Shown: piece after piece, positions 45,353-54,743 of the stretch
Layout of the letters: every line of letters starts with the position of its first letter
Position numbering within the stretch: position 1 is the stretch's first letter
DNA from: CAYWVR01 sp964461715
GTDB taxonomy: Bacteria > Planctomycetota > Phycisphaerae > FEN-1346
DNA: 64,000 bases
NCBI GenBank assembly: GCA_964461715.1
Contig: CAYWVR010000020.1
Location: 1-64,000 of the forward strand
Reading direction: 5' to 3'
Notes under the pieces: model-generated
Databases searched by the model: none
What the model was told of the DNA's origin: nothing
Seen by the model: the letters and a program-made list of their open reading frames with translations, nothing else
Made by a program: the position numbers and the translations under genes

Positions 45353-46459
45353 TCATGCCCGGGCCGCCATCTTCGGCCGCAGCCGGGCCGTCTGGACGAG
45401 GGCGTTGTCGACGGCCAGCTCGGTGTGGACGTAGCGGCGGATTTGCTGCTGGGCATCGGCCAGACGGTCGACGGCCTCGGTCAGCGCGTCGGGCGGCCAC
45501 ACGGCCAGTTGGTCCAGGCTCTCCCGCTGGTCGGCATTGACGAGGTCGACCGAAGCGTCCGCGGCCAGGGCGGCGGCGTCGGCGAAGGCCGCGGCCACGC
45601 CCGCCAGGGCCACGCCGGCGGCCTCGCGGCGAACGGCCGTCGCCTCGGGCCCGGTCGCCTTGATGCCCCGGGCCTTCGTCCAGCGCTTGGCCCACGCATC
45701 GATCTCGGCGGCCAGGCCGAGGGCCACCGCCTCGTCGAGCCGCGCGAGGTTCCCGATGAGCTTCCGCTTCATCTCCCAGAGGCCGCTGCCGAGGAGAAGG
45801 CGGGCTCGCTCGATGGACCCGCCCGCGAAACGGGCGACGTAAGCCGTTTCGTCGGGGTTCGCCGCGTCTTCGGCGACCTCCGCGAGCTTGCGGGCCACAA
45901 ACTCGGCGGGCAGCGGGTGGAATCGAACCCACTGGCACCGCGAGAGCACCGTGTTCGGCAACCGCGATGGATCGGCGCAGAGGAGGACGAGCGTCGCGTG
46001 CGGCGGGGGCTCCTCCAGCGTCTTCAAAAGGGCGTTGGCGGCTTCATCGTTCAGGGCTTCCGCATCGTCGAGAACCGTCACCGTGCCGTTCGCCTCCATG
46101 GGCGTCAGCACCACCGCCTCCGTCACGACCGGCTCGGGCGGACTGTCATCTCGCCGCGCCACCAGGCGAATGCGGAAGTCGTAGCGGTCCGGCTCCTTCC
46201 GGAACCACCAGAGGTCCGGATGGACGCCGCGGTCGACACGCCGGCAATGCGTGCATACGTCGCACGGGTCGAGGTCGGAGGCGTCGCGGCCGCGCGGCGA
46301 GGTGCAGAAGAGAAGCTTGGCCAGCTCCCGGACCGTGAGTCGCTTGCCCACGCCCCGGGGACCGGCAAACAGGAGCGCGTGCGGCAGACGGTCGCCGGCC
46401 ACGGCGCTTCTCAGCAACCGCACGGCGGCGGCTTGATGCTGGACCGACTCGAAGCTCAC
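45353..46459 (-). CDS. holB: DNA polymerase III delta' subunit
   Basis: 368 residues from GTG overlapping the tmk stop (GTGA). VSFESVQHQAAAVRLLRSA is followed by P-loop GPRGVGKRLTV, the zinc cysteines CDVCTHCRRV, VTVLDDAEALNDEAANALLKTLEEPP and an SRCQWVRF arginine finger. The clamp-loader AAA signature is thus complete. The C-terminal 130 residues are helical and Ala-rich. The tmk-holB pairing is common in bacteria. Confidence 0.9.
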   Translation of the reverse strand: MSFESVQHQAAAVRLLRSAVAGDRLPHALLFAGPRGVGKRLTVRELAKLLFCTSPRGRDASDLDPCDVCTHCRRVDRGVHPDLWWFRKEPDRYDFRIRLVARRDDSPPEPVVTEAVVLTPMEANGTVTVLDDAEALNDEAANALLKTLEEPPPHATLVLLCADPSRLPNTVLSRCQWVRFHPLPAEFVARKLAEVAEDAANPDETAYVARFAGGSIERARLLLGSGLWEMKRKLIGNLARLDEAVALGLAAEIDAWAKRWTKARGIKATGPEATAVRREAAGVALAGVAAAFADAAALAADASVDLVNADQRESLDQLAVWPPDALTEAVDRLADAQQQIRRYVHTELAVDNALVQTARLRPKMAARA

Positions 46460-47103
46460 GCCTGTGCTCCATCCACGAGGACAGGTACGACGGCCGCCCA
46501 GATCGCCTCGGCCACCTCCTCCGGCGGCCGCGACGCGTCCACCACCTTGAACCGCTCGGGGTCGGCCGCGGCGATGGCCAGGAAGCCCTGCCGGACCGCC
46601 TCGTGATAGGCCCGGTCCTTGGCCTCCATGCGATCGCGCTCGCGGCTCCCGTCGACGCGGGCGAATCCCTCCTCGACCGGCAGGTCGAGAATCACCGTCC
46701 GGTCGGGCTCGAAGCCGCCCGAGGCCAGCCGCCCCAGTTCCCAGATGACCTCCGGGTCGACGCCGCCCGCACAGCCCTGGTACGCGACGGTCGAGGAGAC
46801 GAAGCGGTCGCAGACGACCACGAGCCCCACTTCGAGGGCGGGCCGGATGATGCGGGCCACCATCTCGGCCCGGCTCGCCATGTACAGGAACAACTCGGTC
46901 CGCGCGTCCATGTCCGGGAGCGCTGCGTCGAGGAGGAGCTCGCGGATCCGTTCGGAGACGGGCGTCGATCCGGGATCCCGGACGGCCGTCGCCGGGTAGC
47001 CGGCACCGCGGAGCCGCTCGACGAGCCGGCCTGCCTGGGTGCTCTTGCCCGCGCCCTCCGGGCCGTCGAGCACGATGAAGTTGCCGCGCGGCGCTTCGGG
47101 CAC
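46456..47103 (-). CDS. tmk: thymidylate kinase
   Basis: 215 residues from GTG with GGAGGC upstream. P-loop LDGPEGAGKST, DRFVSSTVAYQG with the catalytic DR(F/Y) motif, and a lid region DGSRERDRMEAKDRAYH are present. The usual REPGGT is RDPGST here, a conservative change. It phosphorylates dTMP to dTDP. The stop overlaps holB. Confidence 0.93.
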   Translation of the reverse strand: MPEAPRGNFIVLDGPEGAGKSTQAGRLVERLRGAGYPATAVRDPGSTPVSERIRELLLDAALPDMDARTELFLYMASRAEMVARIIRPALEVGLVVVCDRFVSSTVAYQGCAGGVDPEVIWELGRLASGGFEPDRTVILDLPVEEGFARVDGSRERDRMEAKDRAYHEAVRQGFLAIAAADPERFKVVDASRPPEEVAEAIWAAVVPVLVDGAQA

Positions 47104-47115
47104 AGAAGCCTCCGG

Positions 47116-47367
47116 TCAGGACGCAGCCGGCTGGATGCGGCACAGCAGCGTGCCGAGGCAAACCTCGGCGTCCTCGTCCACGCAGTGCTCCGCCACGCGG
47201 CCGCGCACGGGACTGGCGACGTCGAACGTGGCCTTGTCGGTAATGACCTGGACCAGCTCGTCGCCCTCCTCCACCTCCTCACCGACGTCGACGTACCAGA
47301 AGGAGACCCGGGCCTCCTCGTCGCCGTCGTCACCGAGGTCCGTCAACTTCACTTTCACATCGGCCAT
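47116..47367 (-). CDS. free-standing lipoyl/biotinyl carrier domain protein
   Basis: 83 residues, a single lipoyl domain: FWYVDVGEEVEEGDELVQV, ITDKATFDVASPVRG with the DKA lysine that is lipoylated in E2 proteins, and VAEHCVDEDAEVCLGTLLCRI. The ATG lies 38 bases inside the end of lipA in another frame. There is no catalytic E2 domain, peripheral-subunit binding domain or GcvH-like extension. Gene neighbours (lipA, lipB, lpd) make lipoate the likely cofactor. The partner enzyme is not in this window. Confidence 0.85.
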   Translation of the reverse strand: MADVKVKLTDLGDDGDEEARVSFWYVDVGEEVEEGDELVQVITDKATFDVASPVRGRVAEHCVDEDAEVCLGTLLCRIQPAAS

Positions 47368-48295
47368 CGTCTGTCCCCAACTCGCCGTCTCGGCTCGCGT
47401 TGCCCTGCTCGAACACCTGCTCGGCTCGGTAGCTGCTTCGGACGAACGGCCCGCAGGCCGCCGCCCGGAATCCCATCGCCCGGGCCTCGTCCTCCCACGC
47501 CTCGAACCGGGCCGGCTCGACGAACCGCGCCACCGGGAGGTGGCCGCTCGATGGGGCGAGGTACTGGCCGACCGTGAGGATATCGCACCCGGCCTTCCGG
47601 AGGTCCGCCATCGCCTCGCGGACCTCCTCGTCCGTCTCGCCCAGGCCCACCATCAGCCCGCTCTTCGTCCAGACGCCCGGCGCGTTCTCCGCGGCGTACG
47701 CCTTGGCGGCGCGGAGGACATCGAGGCTGCGGCGGTAGTCAGCCTCCGGCCGCACCTCGCGGTAGAGGCGCGGCACGGTCTCGACGTTGTGGTTGAAGAT
47801 CTCGGGGCGGGCGTCGAGCACGGTGCGAAGCGCGCCGGCGTCGCCCTGGAAATCGGGTGTCAGCACCTCGATGACACTCTCGGGGAGCCGCGCACGGATC
47901 GCCCGGATCGTGCGGGCGAAGTGCCCCGCCCCGCCGTCCGGCAGATCGTCGCGGGTGACGCTCGTCACGACGACGTGCTTCAACAGAAGCCGCGCACACG
48001 CCTCGGCCACGGCCTCCGGCTCGTCCTCGCGCAGAGGACCGGGTTCACGAGCCTCGATGGCGCAGAAGCGGCATCCGCGCGTGCACGTCGAGCCCAGAAT
48101 GAGGAACGTGGCCGTCCCGCGGGCGAAGCACTCCGCCTGGTTCGGACAATGGGCGCCGCTGCACACGGTGGCCAGACCGAGGTCCGCGAGGAGGCGGCGG
48201 ACCTCGCCCGCCGTCCCTTGCGCCGGGACGCGCTTGCGAATCCACGGCGGGAAGCGCGATCGCGTCTGGACCTGGGGGTCACGCGCCATGGGCAT
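47330..48295 (-). CDS. lipA: lipoyl synthase
   Basis: 321 residues from the ATG after GGGAG (48295); an ATG two codons later is an alternative. The auxiliary cluster CSGAHCPNQAEC and the radical-SAM motif CTRGCRFC are intact, with VTSVTRDDLPDGGAGHFA and the C-terminal VRSSYRAEQV serine motif. It inserts two sulfur atoms into octanoyl-protein. It overlaps lipB by 17 bases. Confidence 0.95.
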   Translation of the reverse strand: MPMARDPQVQTRSRFPPWIRKRVPAQGTAGEVRRLLADLGLATVCSGAHCPNQAECFARGTATFLILGSTCTRGCRFCAIEAREPGPLREDEPEAVAEACARLLLKHVVVTSVTRDDLPDGGAGHFARTIRAIRARLPESVIEVLTPDFQGDAGALRTVLDARPEIFNHNVETVPRLYREVRPEADYRRSLDVLRAAKAYAAENAPGVWTKSGLMVGLGETDEEVREAMADLRKAGCDILTVGQYLAPSSGHLPVARFVEPARFEAWEDEARAMGFRAAACGPFVRSSYRAEQVFEQGNASRDGELGTDDGRCESEVDGPR

Positions 48296-48965
48296 CCGGG
48301 TCTCCCTGCACCACCGAATCAAAGCCGAACACGTCGGCGAGGCATTCTACAAGCGGCGGCTTGACCTCCGCAACCGGCACCGGCCGGCCCAGCCGCTTCG
48401 ACAGGCTCGTCACCCCGCGCTCGCGGATGCCACACGGCACAATCAGGTCGAACCGTGCCAGGTCCGTCGAGACGTTCAGGGCGAAGCCATGATACGTGAC
48501 CCACCGCGTGATGGCAACGCCGATGGCCGCGATCTTTTCCTCGCCCACCCACACGCCCGTCCAGCCCTCGGCGCGACGGCCCTTGAGCCCGAAACGGGCC
48601 AGCAGGTCCATCAGCGCCCGCTCCAGGTCCCGCAGATATCGTCGCACGTCACGGCCGTGGAGATCGAGCTTTAGGATGGGGTACCCAACGATCTGGCCGG
48701 GGCCGTGGTACGTGACGTCGCCGCCGCGGCTCGATTCGCGGAGCTCGACGCCCTCGGCCTCCAGCCGCGCCCGGGAGGCGAGCACGTGGGTCGCCTCGGC
48801 ACTTCGGCCCAGGGTGATGACGGGCGGGTCGTGCTCGACGAGGACGAGATAGGCCTCCTCCTGTGTCTCGTCGGCCGCCTTCACCCGTTCCACCAGGCGC
48901 TTCTGGAGGGCCAGCGTCGGCTCGTAGGAGGCGCGGCCAAGGTCGAGAACGGTCAGCGCAGCCAC
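48279..48965 (-). CDS. lipB: octanoyltransferase
   Basis: 228 residues. LVEHDPPVITLGRSAEA, SSRGGDVTYHGPGQIVGYPI, and the substrate-channel region KIAAIGVAITRWVTYHGFAL followed by DLIVPCGI with the catalytic Cys are all present. It transfers the octanoyl group from ACP to lipoyl domains. The start is 2 bases after the lpd stop. Confidence 0.95.
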   Translation of the reverse strand: MAALTVLDLGRASYEPTLALQKRLVERVKAADETQEEAYLVLVEHDPPVITLGRSAEATHVLASRARLEAEGVELRESSRGGDVTYHGPGQIVGYPILKLDLHGRDVRRYLRDLERALMDLLARFGLKGRRAEGWTGVWVGEEKIAAIGVAITRWVTYHGFALNVSTDLARFDLIVPCGIRERGVTSLSKRLGRPVPVAEVKPPLVECLADVFGFDSVVQGDPDAHGA

Positions 48966-48967
48966 GG

Positions 48968-50350
48968 CTACCCCATCGCATGGAGCGGCAGGCCGAGCCA
49001 GGCCTCGGCGGCCTCGCCAACCGCTTCCACGAAGGTCGGGTGCGGATGGATGGTGATCGCCAGCTCCTCGACGGTCAACTCGTTGCGCATCGCGCAGGCG
49101 ATCTCCTGGATGACGTCCGTGGCATGCTGGCCGATGGCCACGCCGCCGAGAATCTCACCCATCTCCTCGTCGGCGATCAGCTTGACCATGCCCTCGGTGT
49201 CGCCGTAGGCCCGGGCCATGCCGCTCGCCTGGTACGGGAACTTCGTCACCTTGACGTTGTCCGATTTCTCGCGGGCCTCGGTCTCCGCAAGACCCACCGT
49301 CGCCGTCTCCGGATGGGTGTAGACGCCGATGGGCACCACGGTGCGATCGTCGCGGGCGTCGTGGCCCGTGGCATTGTCGGCGGCGACGATGCCCATGCGG
49401 CTGGCGAGGTGGGCGTACTGGCGCTTCTCCGCGCAGTCGCCGATGGCGTAAACGGCCTCGGCGGAGGTGCGGCAGCGGTCGTCGATGCGGATGATCCCGT
49501 TCTCGACCTCGACGCCCACGTCCTCGAGGCCGATATCCTCGACGTTGGGCTTGCGGCCGACGGCGACGAGGGCGGCGGCGGCCTTGACCGGCTCTTCGCC
49601 CTCGATCTCCGCCTTGACGCCGGACTTCGTGGCCGTCATCCCCGTGATCTTCGCCCCTGTCCGCACCTTCACCCCGCGCTTCTTCAGGCTCGCGCGGATG
49701 GCGGCGGCACAGTCCTCGTCGAGCGTCGCGAGGATCGTGTCCAGCATCTCGACGACGGTGGTCTCGACGCCGAGCTCGGCGTAGATGGTGGCGAACTCGC
49801 ACCCGATCACCCCGCCGCCCACGATCAGGATGCTCTTGGGAAGCCCTTCGGCGGTGGTGGCCTCGTCGGTGGTCATGACCTTGCCGGAGTCCCGGGGCAG
49901 AAAGCCCGGCTTCGCCGGCCGCGACCCCGTGGCGACGATGAGCGACGACGCCTCGATGGTCTGCTCACCGTCTTCGGTCTCAACCGCCAGCTTCCCCCTT
50001 CCCGCCAGCCGCCCCGTCCCGCGCACCACGTCCACCTTCCGGGCCTTGAGGAGCTGGGCGACGCCTTTGCGGAGCGGCTCGACCACCTTCGGGACGCGCT
50101 TCATGAAGGCGGCCCCGTCGACCTTCGGCTCGCCGGCCTCGAAGCCGTACTCGGCGGCGCGGCCGAGGTGAGTGAAGACTTCGCTGGCGTGGAGCATGGC
50201 CTTGGTGGGGATGCATCCGACATTCAGGCAGCACCCGCCGAGGTGGGCCTTCTCGACGAGGGCGACCCGCCCGCCGCGGAGGGCGGCCCGGAGGGCGGCC
50301 ACGTAGCCGCCGGGACCGCCGCCGAGGACCGCAACATCGTAGTCTGCCAC
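48968..50350 (-). CDS. lpdA: dihydrolipoyl dehydrogenase
   Basis: 460 residues. FAD motif LGGGPGGYVAALRAA, redox pair in GGCCLNVGCIPTK (the usual Thr before the first redox Cys is itself Cys), second dinucleotide motif ILIVGGGVIGCEFATIYAEL, and C-terminal IHPHPTFVEAV with the His-Glu dyad. It reoxidises dihydrolipoyl groups with NAD+. It heads the lipoate gene run. Confidence 0.95.
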   Translation of the reverse strand: MADYDVAVLGGGPGGYVAALRAALRGGRVALVEKAHLGGCCLNVGCIPTKAMLHASEVFTHLGRAAEYGFEAGEPKVDGAAFMKRVPKVVEPLRKGVAQLLKARKVDVVRGTGRLAGRGKLAVETEDGEQTIEASSLIVATGSRPAKPGFLPRDSGKVMTTDEATTAEGLPKSILIVGGGVIGCEFATIYAELGVETTVVEMLDTILATLDEDCAAAIRASLKKRGVKVRTGAKITGMTATKSGVKAEIEGEEPVKAAAALVAVGRKPNVEDIGLEDVGVEVENGIIRIDDRCRTSAEAVYAIGDCAEKRQYAHLASRMGIVAADNATGHDARDDRTVVPIGVYTHPETATVGLAETEAREKSDNVKVTKFPYQASGMARAYGDTEGMVKLIADEEMGEILGGVAIGQHATDVIQEIACAMRNELTVEELAITIHPHPTFVEAVGEAAEAWLGLPLHAMG

Positions 50351-50468
50351 AACGCGTCTCCTTCATGGGAACAGGGCTGAGGATCCTTCGCCCCGGGGGC
50401 GAGCCGTATCCTAGCCGCCCCGGCCGGGCCTCGTCAAACCGAAAAGGACTCCGCCGCCCCCAAGCTTT

Positions 50469-50496
50469 GCAATAGGGTTGCCCGGGCTTTCGTCAA
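50469..50496 (-). promoter_or_regulatory. candidate promoter for the lpd-lip-tmk-holB run
   Basis: Minus strand TTGACG (50491-50496), 16-base spacer, TATTGC (50469-50474), about 120 bases upstream of lpdA. The -35 lies within a small perfect stem-loop (50484-50501, GGGCTTT/AAAGCCC). The -10 is only moderate. Confidence 0.4.
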
Positions 50497-50587
50497 AGCC
50501 CTCGGAAAGGCCGGTCGATATGCCAGGGGACGCACGGACGCACGGACGCAGGGGGCCGACCCCGCTCGGGGTGGGAAGGAGTGGGAC

Positions 50588-51859
50588 TTGACGACGACCA
50601 CCGCAACGGCGCACGACCGGTCTCTCACCGGCGTGTTCCTCTCGCGCGGCGAACTGATGACCGCGCTGGCGGAGACGATCGACTTCGCCCTCGGCGAGCC
50701 CGTGCCGCACCACCTTCGGACGGCGGCGCTGGCGTCGCGAATGGCGCTCGCGATGGGGAGCGTGAACCCGAGGCAGGTCCTGTATGCGGCGCTGATGCAC
50801 GACCTCGGGGCGGCCGGGGCGAGTCCGCCGCCGCACCGGGTCCGCCTCGTGGAGCAGTCGAACCTCCCCGCCCTCGGCTGCCACACCTTTGTCGGGGCCC
50901 AGGTCGTGGGCAACGTCCCCGGCCTCTTCGGCGTCGCCCAGATCATCCTTGACCATCACGAATGGGCCAACGGCCACGGATACCCGCGCGGCAAGACGGG
51001 CCGCGAGATTCTCACGGAGGCCCAGATCATCCGCTTCGCCGACACCTGCGACATGGTCCTGCGGGAGCAGGCCTGGCCGGAGCTCGTGCCGCTTGTGCAT
51101 GCGGTGCGCGGCTGGACGGAGGGTCAGGTGGAGCCGGCCGTGGCCGATGCCGGCATCGAGGTCCTCGGCGAGCCGGGCTTCTACGCCCGACTGCGAAGCG
51201 ACCCGGACGTGCGGCTGCTCGTCGCCAGCGCCGTGCAGCGGTTGGCCGCGGACGATTTCATGTCGACCGACGCCGAGATCAGCGGAACGCTGGAGCTGTT
51301 CGGCTACCTGACGGACGTCCATCCGGCCGACCGCGTCGGTCACAGCCGCCGCGTGGCGAACCTGGCGGCCCTGCTGGCCATGGCCCTGGACCTCGGGGAG
51401 GACGCCACGGCCCAGCTCCGCTGGGCGGCTCTGACCCACGACATCGGCCTCCGGGGCGTGCCGAAGACGCTCCTGGACAAACCCTCGATGCTGACCTGCG
51501 ACGAGATGGTCCGCGTCCACAACGAGGTGGCCCGCGGCGCTGCCCTCCTGCGGCCGGTGAGCGGGATGGAGGACGTCGTGCGGATCGTCGCCGCCTCCGG
51601 CGAGCGCTTCGACGGGACGGGATACCCGGAGGGGCTGGAGGGGTACGCGATTCCCATCGGGGCCCGTATCCTGGCCGTCTGCGACACGTTCGACGCCCTG
51701 ACCAGCCGCCGCCCCTATCGCGAGGCCCGGGCCCGCGATCTCGCGATCGACATCCTCCTCAAATCGAGCGGCTCCGCCTTCGACCCGGACATCGTCAAAA
51801 CGGCGATCCAGGCCTTCCTGCTCGCCGGCGCGAACGATGAAGCCGTGGATGCAGGCTGA
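50588..51859 (+). CDS. tandem HD-domain (HD-GYP-like) signalling protein
   Basis: 423 residues from a TTG preceded by AAGGAG at six bases. The first HD domain (about 35-155) has HHLRTAALASRM, LYAALMHDLG and HHEWANGHGYPRG. The second (about 235-410) has DRVGHSRRVANLAALLAMAL, LRWAALTHDIGLRGVPK, RFDGTGYPEGLEGYAIP and RILAVCDTFDALTSRRPYR. In the second, the HHE motif before GxGYP has become ASGERFDGTGYP, so part of the metal site is lost. HD-GYP proteins degrade cyclic di-GMP. Activity here is uncertain and one half may be regulatory. Confidence 0.8.
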   Translation: MTTTTATAHDRSLTGVFLSRGELMTALAETIDFALGEPVPHHLRTAALASRMALAMGSVNPRQVLYAALMHDLGAAGASPPPHRVRLVEQSNLPALGCHTFVGAQVVGNVPGLFGVAQIILDHHEWANGHGYPRGKTGREILTEAQIIRFADTCDMVLREQAWPELVPLVHAVRGWTEGQVEPAVADAGIEVLGEPGFYARLRSDPDVRLLVASAVQRLAADDFMSTDAEISGTLELFGYLTDVHPADRVGHSRRVANLAALLAMALDLGEDATAQLRWAALTHDIGLRGVPKTLLDKPSMLTCDEMVRVHNEVARGAALLRPVSGMEDVVRIVAASGERFDGTGYPEGLEGYAIPIGARILAVCDTFDALTSRRPYREARARDLAIDILLKSSGSAFDPDIVKTAIQAFLLAGANDEAVDAG

Positions 51860-51979
51860 CCTTCGCGCGTTTCGCCGGGGCGTTTGCGGCCCGATTTCCC
51901 GCCCTGCGCGTCGGTCGTGCCATCCAACGCGCGTTGCGCCGAAAGCGCCCCGCAAGTGGGGCGCCGAAACACAAACGCT

Positions 51980-53008
51980 TCACCCCATGTCAATCTCGAC
52001 CAGATCGATCCGCGCCGGGTCGGACTGGCCCAACCCGATCTGCTGGGCATAGGCGACCATGTCGCGGGCGGCGGTCATCGGCCAGGGCTTGCCGAGGGAC
52101 TCCTCGCGCTTCGCCTCGAGGATGCGAAGCCCCACGGACGTGACGGCCACCGGATCGAGGCCGACGATGAGGCCCCGGTAGTCCCACCGGTACTCGGGGT
52201 TGTCGGACGGCCCCCCCGCGTAGAGGGGGCGGACGGCGTCGAGGATGCACAGGCGCGTCTTCGTGCGAAGCGGCGGGAGATTCGAGAGCTCGGGCAGATT
52301 GTGCCCCATCCGGCCCGGCTGCCAGCCATGGTAGGCCGACGGATTGTTGACGCTGCCCAGGTGGTTCTTCATGCATGCCGAGATGCCGTCGGTGAAGTGG
52401 GCCTTGAGAACGGTCACATTGACGACGGCCGTCGCCTTGTCCGTGTAAAGGCGCCGCAGGCGCGTCTCCAGGCGCCGGCTCGGGAGCTCGAACGGCTCAC
52501 TCAGCTCCATGTAGGGCGGGGGAAGCACCCGGTCGACCGCCAGAACCCGGTCCTTCGCGAGGCCCGCCGGGCCGGTCAGGGCCTCTGTGACCGCATCGTT
52601 GATCTCGGTGTGGCTGTGGAGGGTCGGGCGGTTCATGCCGTTGTACTTGAGGGCCACGAAGTCGTCCGGCCGGGCCACTTGAAGCCAGGCCCGCCCCAGG
52701 TCCCTCGCCCCCGTCAGCTCGCCCACCGCCCGGTCCACCATCTGCCGAACGATGATCGGATTGACCGCGTAGCCGCGGAGGATGACCTCCGGGTGCCGCA
52801 CGAGGACGACGCGGCTCCGCGGTGGCGCCGCCTCGGCGGCCGCCAGCGGGCCGGCCGCCGCCACCGCGAGGGCCCCCGCCCCCAGCATCTCGAGGAACTC
52901 GCGCCGCGAGACACCCGCGGCCCGGGCGCCGTTCCGCATCGCTCGCTCGCGGCGCGCGAAGTCCGCGACGATGCCGTCCAGCGTCAGGTGCCCTTGCGGC
53001 ACGTCCAT
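51980..53008 (-). CDS. DUF362-family protein with Tat signal
   Basis: 342 residues from the ATG with GAGGGGAGAAGG. After about 45 residues comes a twin-arginine signal SRREFLEMLGAGALAVAAAG, unusually far inside; MRNGARAAGVSRREF could be a later start. The body matches DUF362: VALKYNGMNRPTLHSHTEI, VNVTVLKAHFTDGISACMKN, DAVRPLYAGGPS and DPVAVTSVGLRILEAKR. It is probably exported folded with a cofactor. The function of DUF362 proteins is largely unknown. It is convergent with the HD protein gene. Confidence 0.8.
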   Translation of the reverse strand: MDVPQGHLTLDGIVADFARRERAMRNGARAAGVSRREFLEMLGAGALAVAAAGPLAAAEAAPPRSRVVLVRHPEVILRGYAVNPIIVRQMVDRAVGELTGARDLGRAWLQVARPDDFVALKYNGMNRPTLHSHTEINDAVTEALTGPAGLAKDRVLAVDRVLPPPYMELSEPFELPSRRLETRLRRLYTDKATAVVNVTVLKAHFTDGISACMKNHLGSVNNPSAYHGWQPGRMGHNLPELSNLPPLRTKTRLCILDAVRPLYAGGPSDNPEYRWDYRGLIVGLDPVAVTSVGLRILEAKREESLGKPWPMTAARDMVAYAQQIGLGQSDPARIDLVEIDMG

Positions 53009-53185
53009 CCTTCTCCCCTCGCGCCTCTGCTTCAAGCGTAGCGTCCTGGACGCGACGGGGGCAAGCCCCATTCGGTCGCGAAGTCAGACACGGCCGGGGC
53101 ACAGCCGACGGGCCGGGCGAGAAATCGGGCCGCATGCGGTCCGGCGAAACGGGGCAGGCCCGGGGCCCGGACAAAACGTGAGCGC

Positions 53186-54622
53186 TCAGCGCCGCAGGCG
53201 GTCCTTGAGGTGCTCGAGGAGTTCCTCGGCCTTCATCGTGCGGGGGTCGTGCTTGTCGGTCCAGGAGACCTCCCCGCCGCGCTTCACAAGGTCGCGCCAC
53301 TTCGTCTGGGCCGCGAGGACGGTCGTGTGGTTCTTGCCGCCCAGTTGACGGGCGATCTCGCTGAAGGAGAGGTCGGTCATCTGACGCGCCAGGACCATCG
53401 TGCACTGGCGTGCGAGGCTGATGTGACGGCTCTTGCGCTTCGAGTGGATGTCGGCGACGGTGACGCCGAAGAACTCCGCCGCCGCCGCCGCGATCTCCTT
53501 GACGCCCGTCCGCCCTGGTGCCGCGACGATCAGCTCCCCGATCGCCTGCCGCGCCAGAGCCACCGTCACCGGCTGCTTCAGGAGGGCCGCGTAGGCGATG
53601 AGCCGGGCCAGGGCCCCCTCCAGGTCCCGGACGTTGCCCTCGATGCGCGCCGCGACGAACTCCAGGACCTCCGCGGGCATGGGACGGCGCAGTTGCACGG
53701 ACTTGGCCTGGAGGATGCGGCGGCGGGTTTCGGCGTCGGGACGGTCGAGGCGGACCACCAGCCCGGAAACGAAGCGGCTGATGAGGCGGTCCTGGATGGC
53801 CTTGATGTCCCGCGGATGGGCGTCGGAGGCCAGGATGATGAGCCGGCCGTGCCCCTCGAACTCGTTGAACGTGTGCAGGAACTCCTCCTGCGTGGAGGGC
53901 TTCCCGGCCAGGAAGTGGACGTCGTCGATGGCGAGGACGTCGAGGTTCCGGTATCGGTGGCGGAAGGCGTCGAGCGACCCGGTCCGCATGCCCGAGAGGA
54001 ACCGGTTCGTGAACTGCTCGGCCGAGAGGAACGCCACGCGCAGCGGTCCGTGGCGGTCCAGGGCGTGCAGGACGCCGCTCAGGAGGTGCGTCTTGCCCAG
54101 CCCGCACGCCCCGTGAATGAAGAGGGGATGGAACTCGCGGCCCGGGGCGCCGGCGGCGCTCTGAGCCGCCGCATAGGCCAACCGGTTGCACGGGCCCACG
54201 ACGAAGTTTTCGAGCGTGAAAAGGGCCTTCCTCGGCGTCGCGACAGGCGTCGACCGCCGCGCCCGGGCGGGCGCGGGCTTCGGGCGACGGGCCTCCGCCG
54301 GGCGGCCATCGAGGACCTCGACGGCCTCTTCCTCATCCGCCAGGTTCTTCGCCCGCCGCCTCTGATACAGGTCCGGCAGCACGCGGAAGGTGATGGGCAA
54401 ATCCTCGCCGGCCTGGCGGCGGAGGGCCTCGGCGAGGCAATCCTGGAAGTGGCTCTTAATGTAATCGCTGATGAAGCAGTTGGCGACGCCGACCTGAAGG
54501 CCCCCGTCGCCGAGGCGGAAATCGGTGGCGCCGTCGAACCAGATGCGCCATCGCTCGGGACCGATGGCCGACGCCAGGTCGGACTTCAGAAGCTGGGTGT
54601 CGATGCCCTGAAGCGGTGCCAC
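53186..54622 (-). CDS. dnaA: chromosomal replication initiator DnaA
   Basis: 478 residues from the GTG with GGGGAAG. A promoter at 54744-54772 makes longer in-frame starts (to 54868) unlikely. Domain I (LASAIGPERWRIWFDGATDF), a charged linker, then the AAA+ domain from about 170: TLENFVVGPCNRLAYAAA, Walker A GACGLGKTHLL, Walker B LDVLAIDDVHFL, and sensor SRFVSGLVVRL. The domain IV signature ARQMTDLSFSEIARQLGGKN is followed by HTTV. GG-KNHTTV has Lys for the usual Arg. It binds DnaA boxes to start replication. Confidence 0.95.
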   Translation of the reverse strand: MAPLQGIDTQLLKSDLASAIGPERWRIWFDGATDFRLGDGGLQVGVANCFISDYIKSHFQDCLAEALRRQAGEDLPITFRVLPDLYQRRRAKNLADEEEAVEVLDGRPAEARRPKPAPARARRSTPVATPRKALFTLENFVVGPCNRLAYAAAQSAAGAPGREFHPLFIHGACGLGKTHLLSGVLHALDRHGPLRVAFLSAEQFTNRFLSGMRTGSLDAFRHRYRNLDVLAIDDVHFLAGKPSTQEEFLHTFNEFEGHGRLIILASDAHPRDIKAIQDRLISRFVSGLVVRLDRPDAETRRRILQAKSVQLRRPMPAEVLEFVAARIEGNVRDLEGALARLIAYAALLKQPVTVALARQAIGELIVAAPGRTGVKEIAAAAAEFFGVTVADIHSKRKSRHISLARQCTMVLARQMTDLSFSEIARQLGGKNHTTVLAAQTKWRDLVKRGGEVSWTDKHDPRTMKAEELLEHLKDRLRR

Positions 54623-54743
54623 GAAAGCTTCCCCACGGTCGGGCCCGGGGCCCGCGATGATGATCAAACGCCCCACGAAGCATGCGCCGGAAGAATAATC
54701 ATGCCCCGAAAGGTCCCGGCGCCGGGTGATGCCACCCAAGCCC

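Noticed and set aside
45353..47161. holB and tmk region read as one 602-residue protein
   Set aside because: The upstream part is an out-of-frame shadow of tmk; holB starts at the GTGA overlap at 46459.
50484..50501. Stem-loop GGGCTTT/AAAGCCC as a terminator
   Set aside because: No T-run on either strand; it overlaps the proposed lpd promoter instead.
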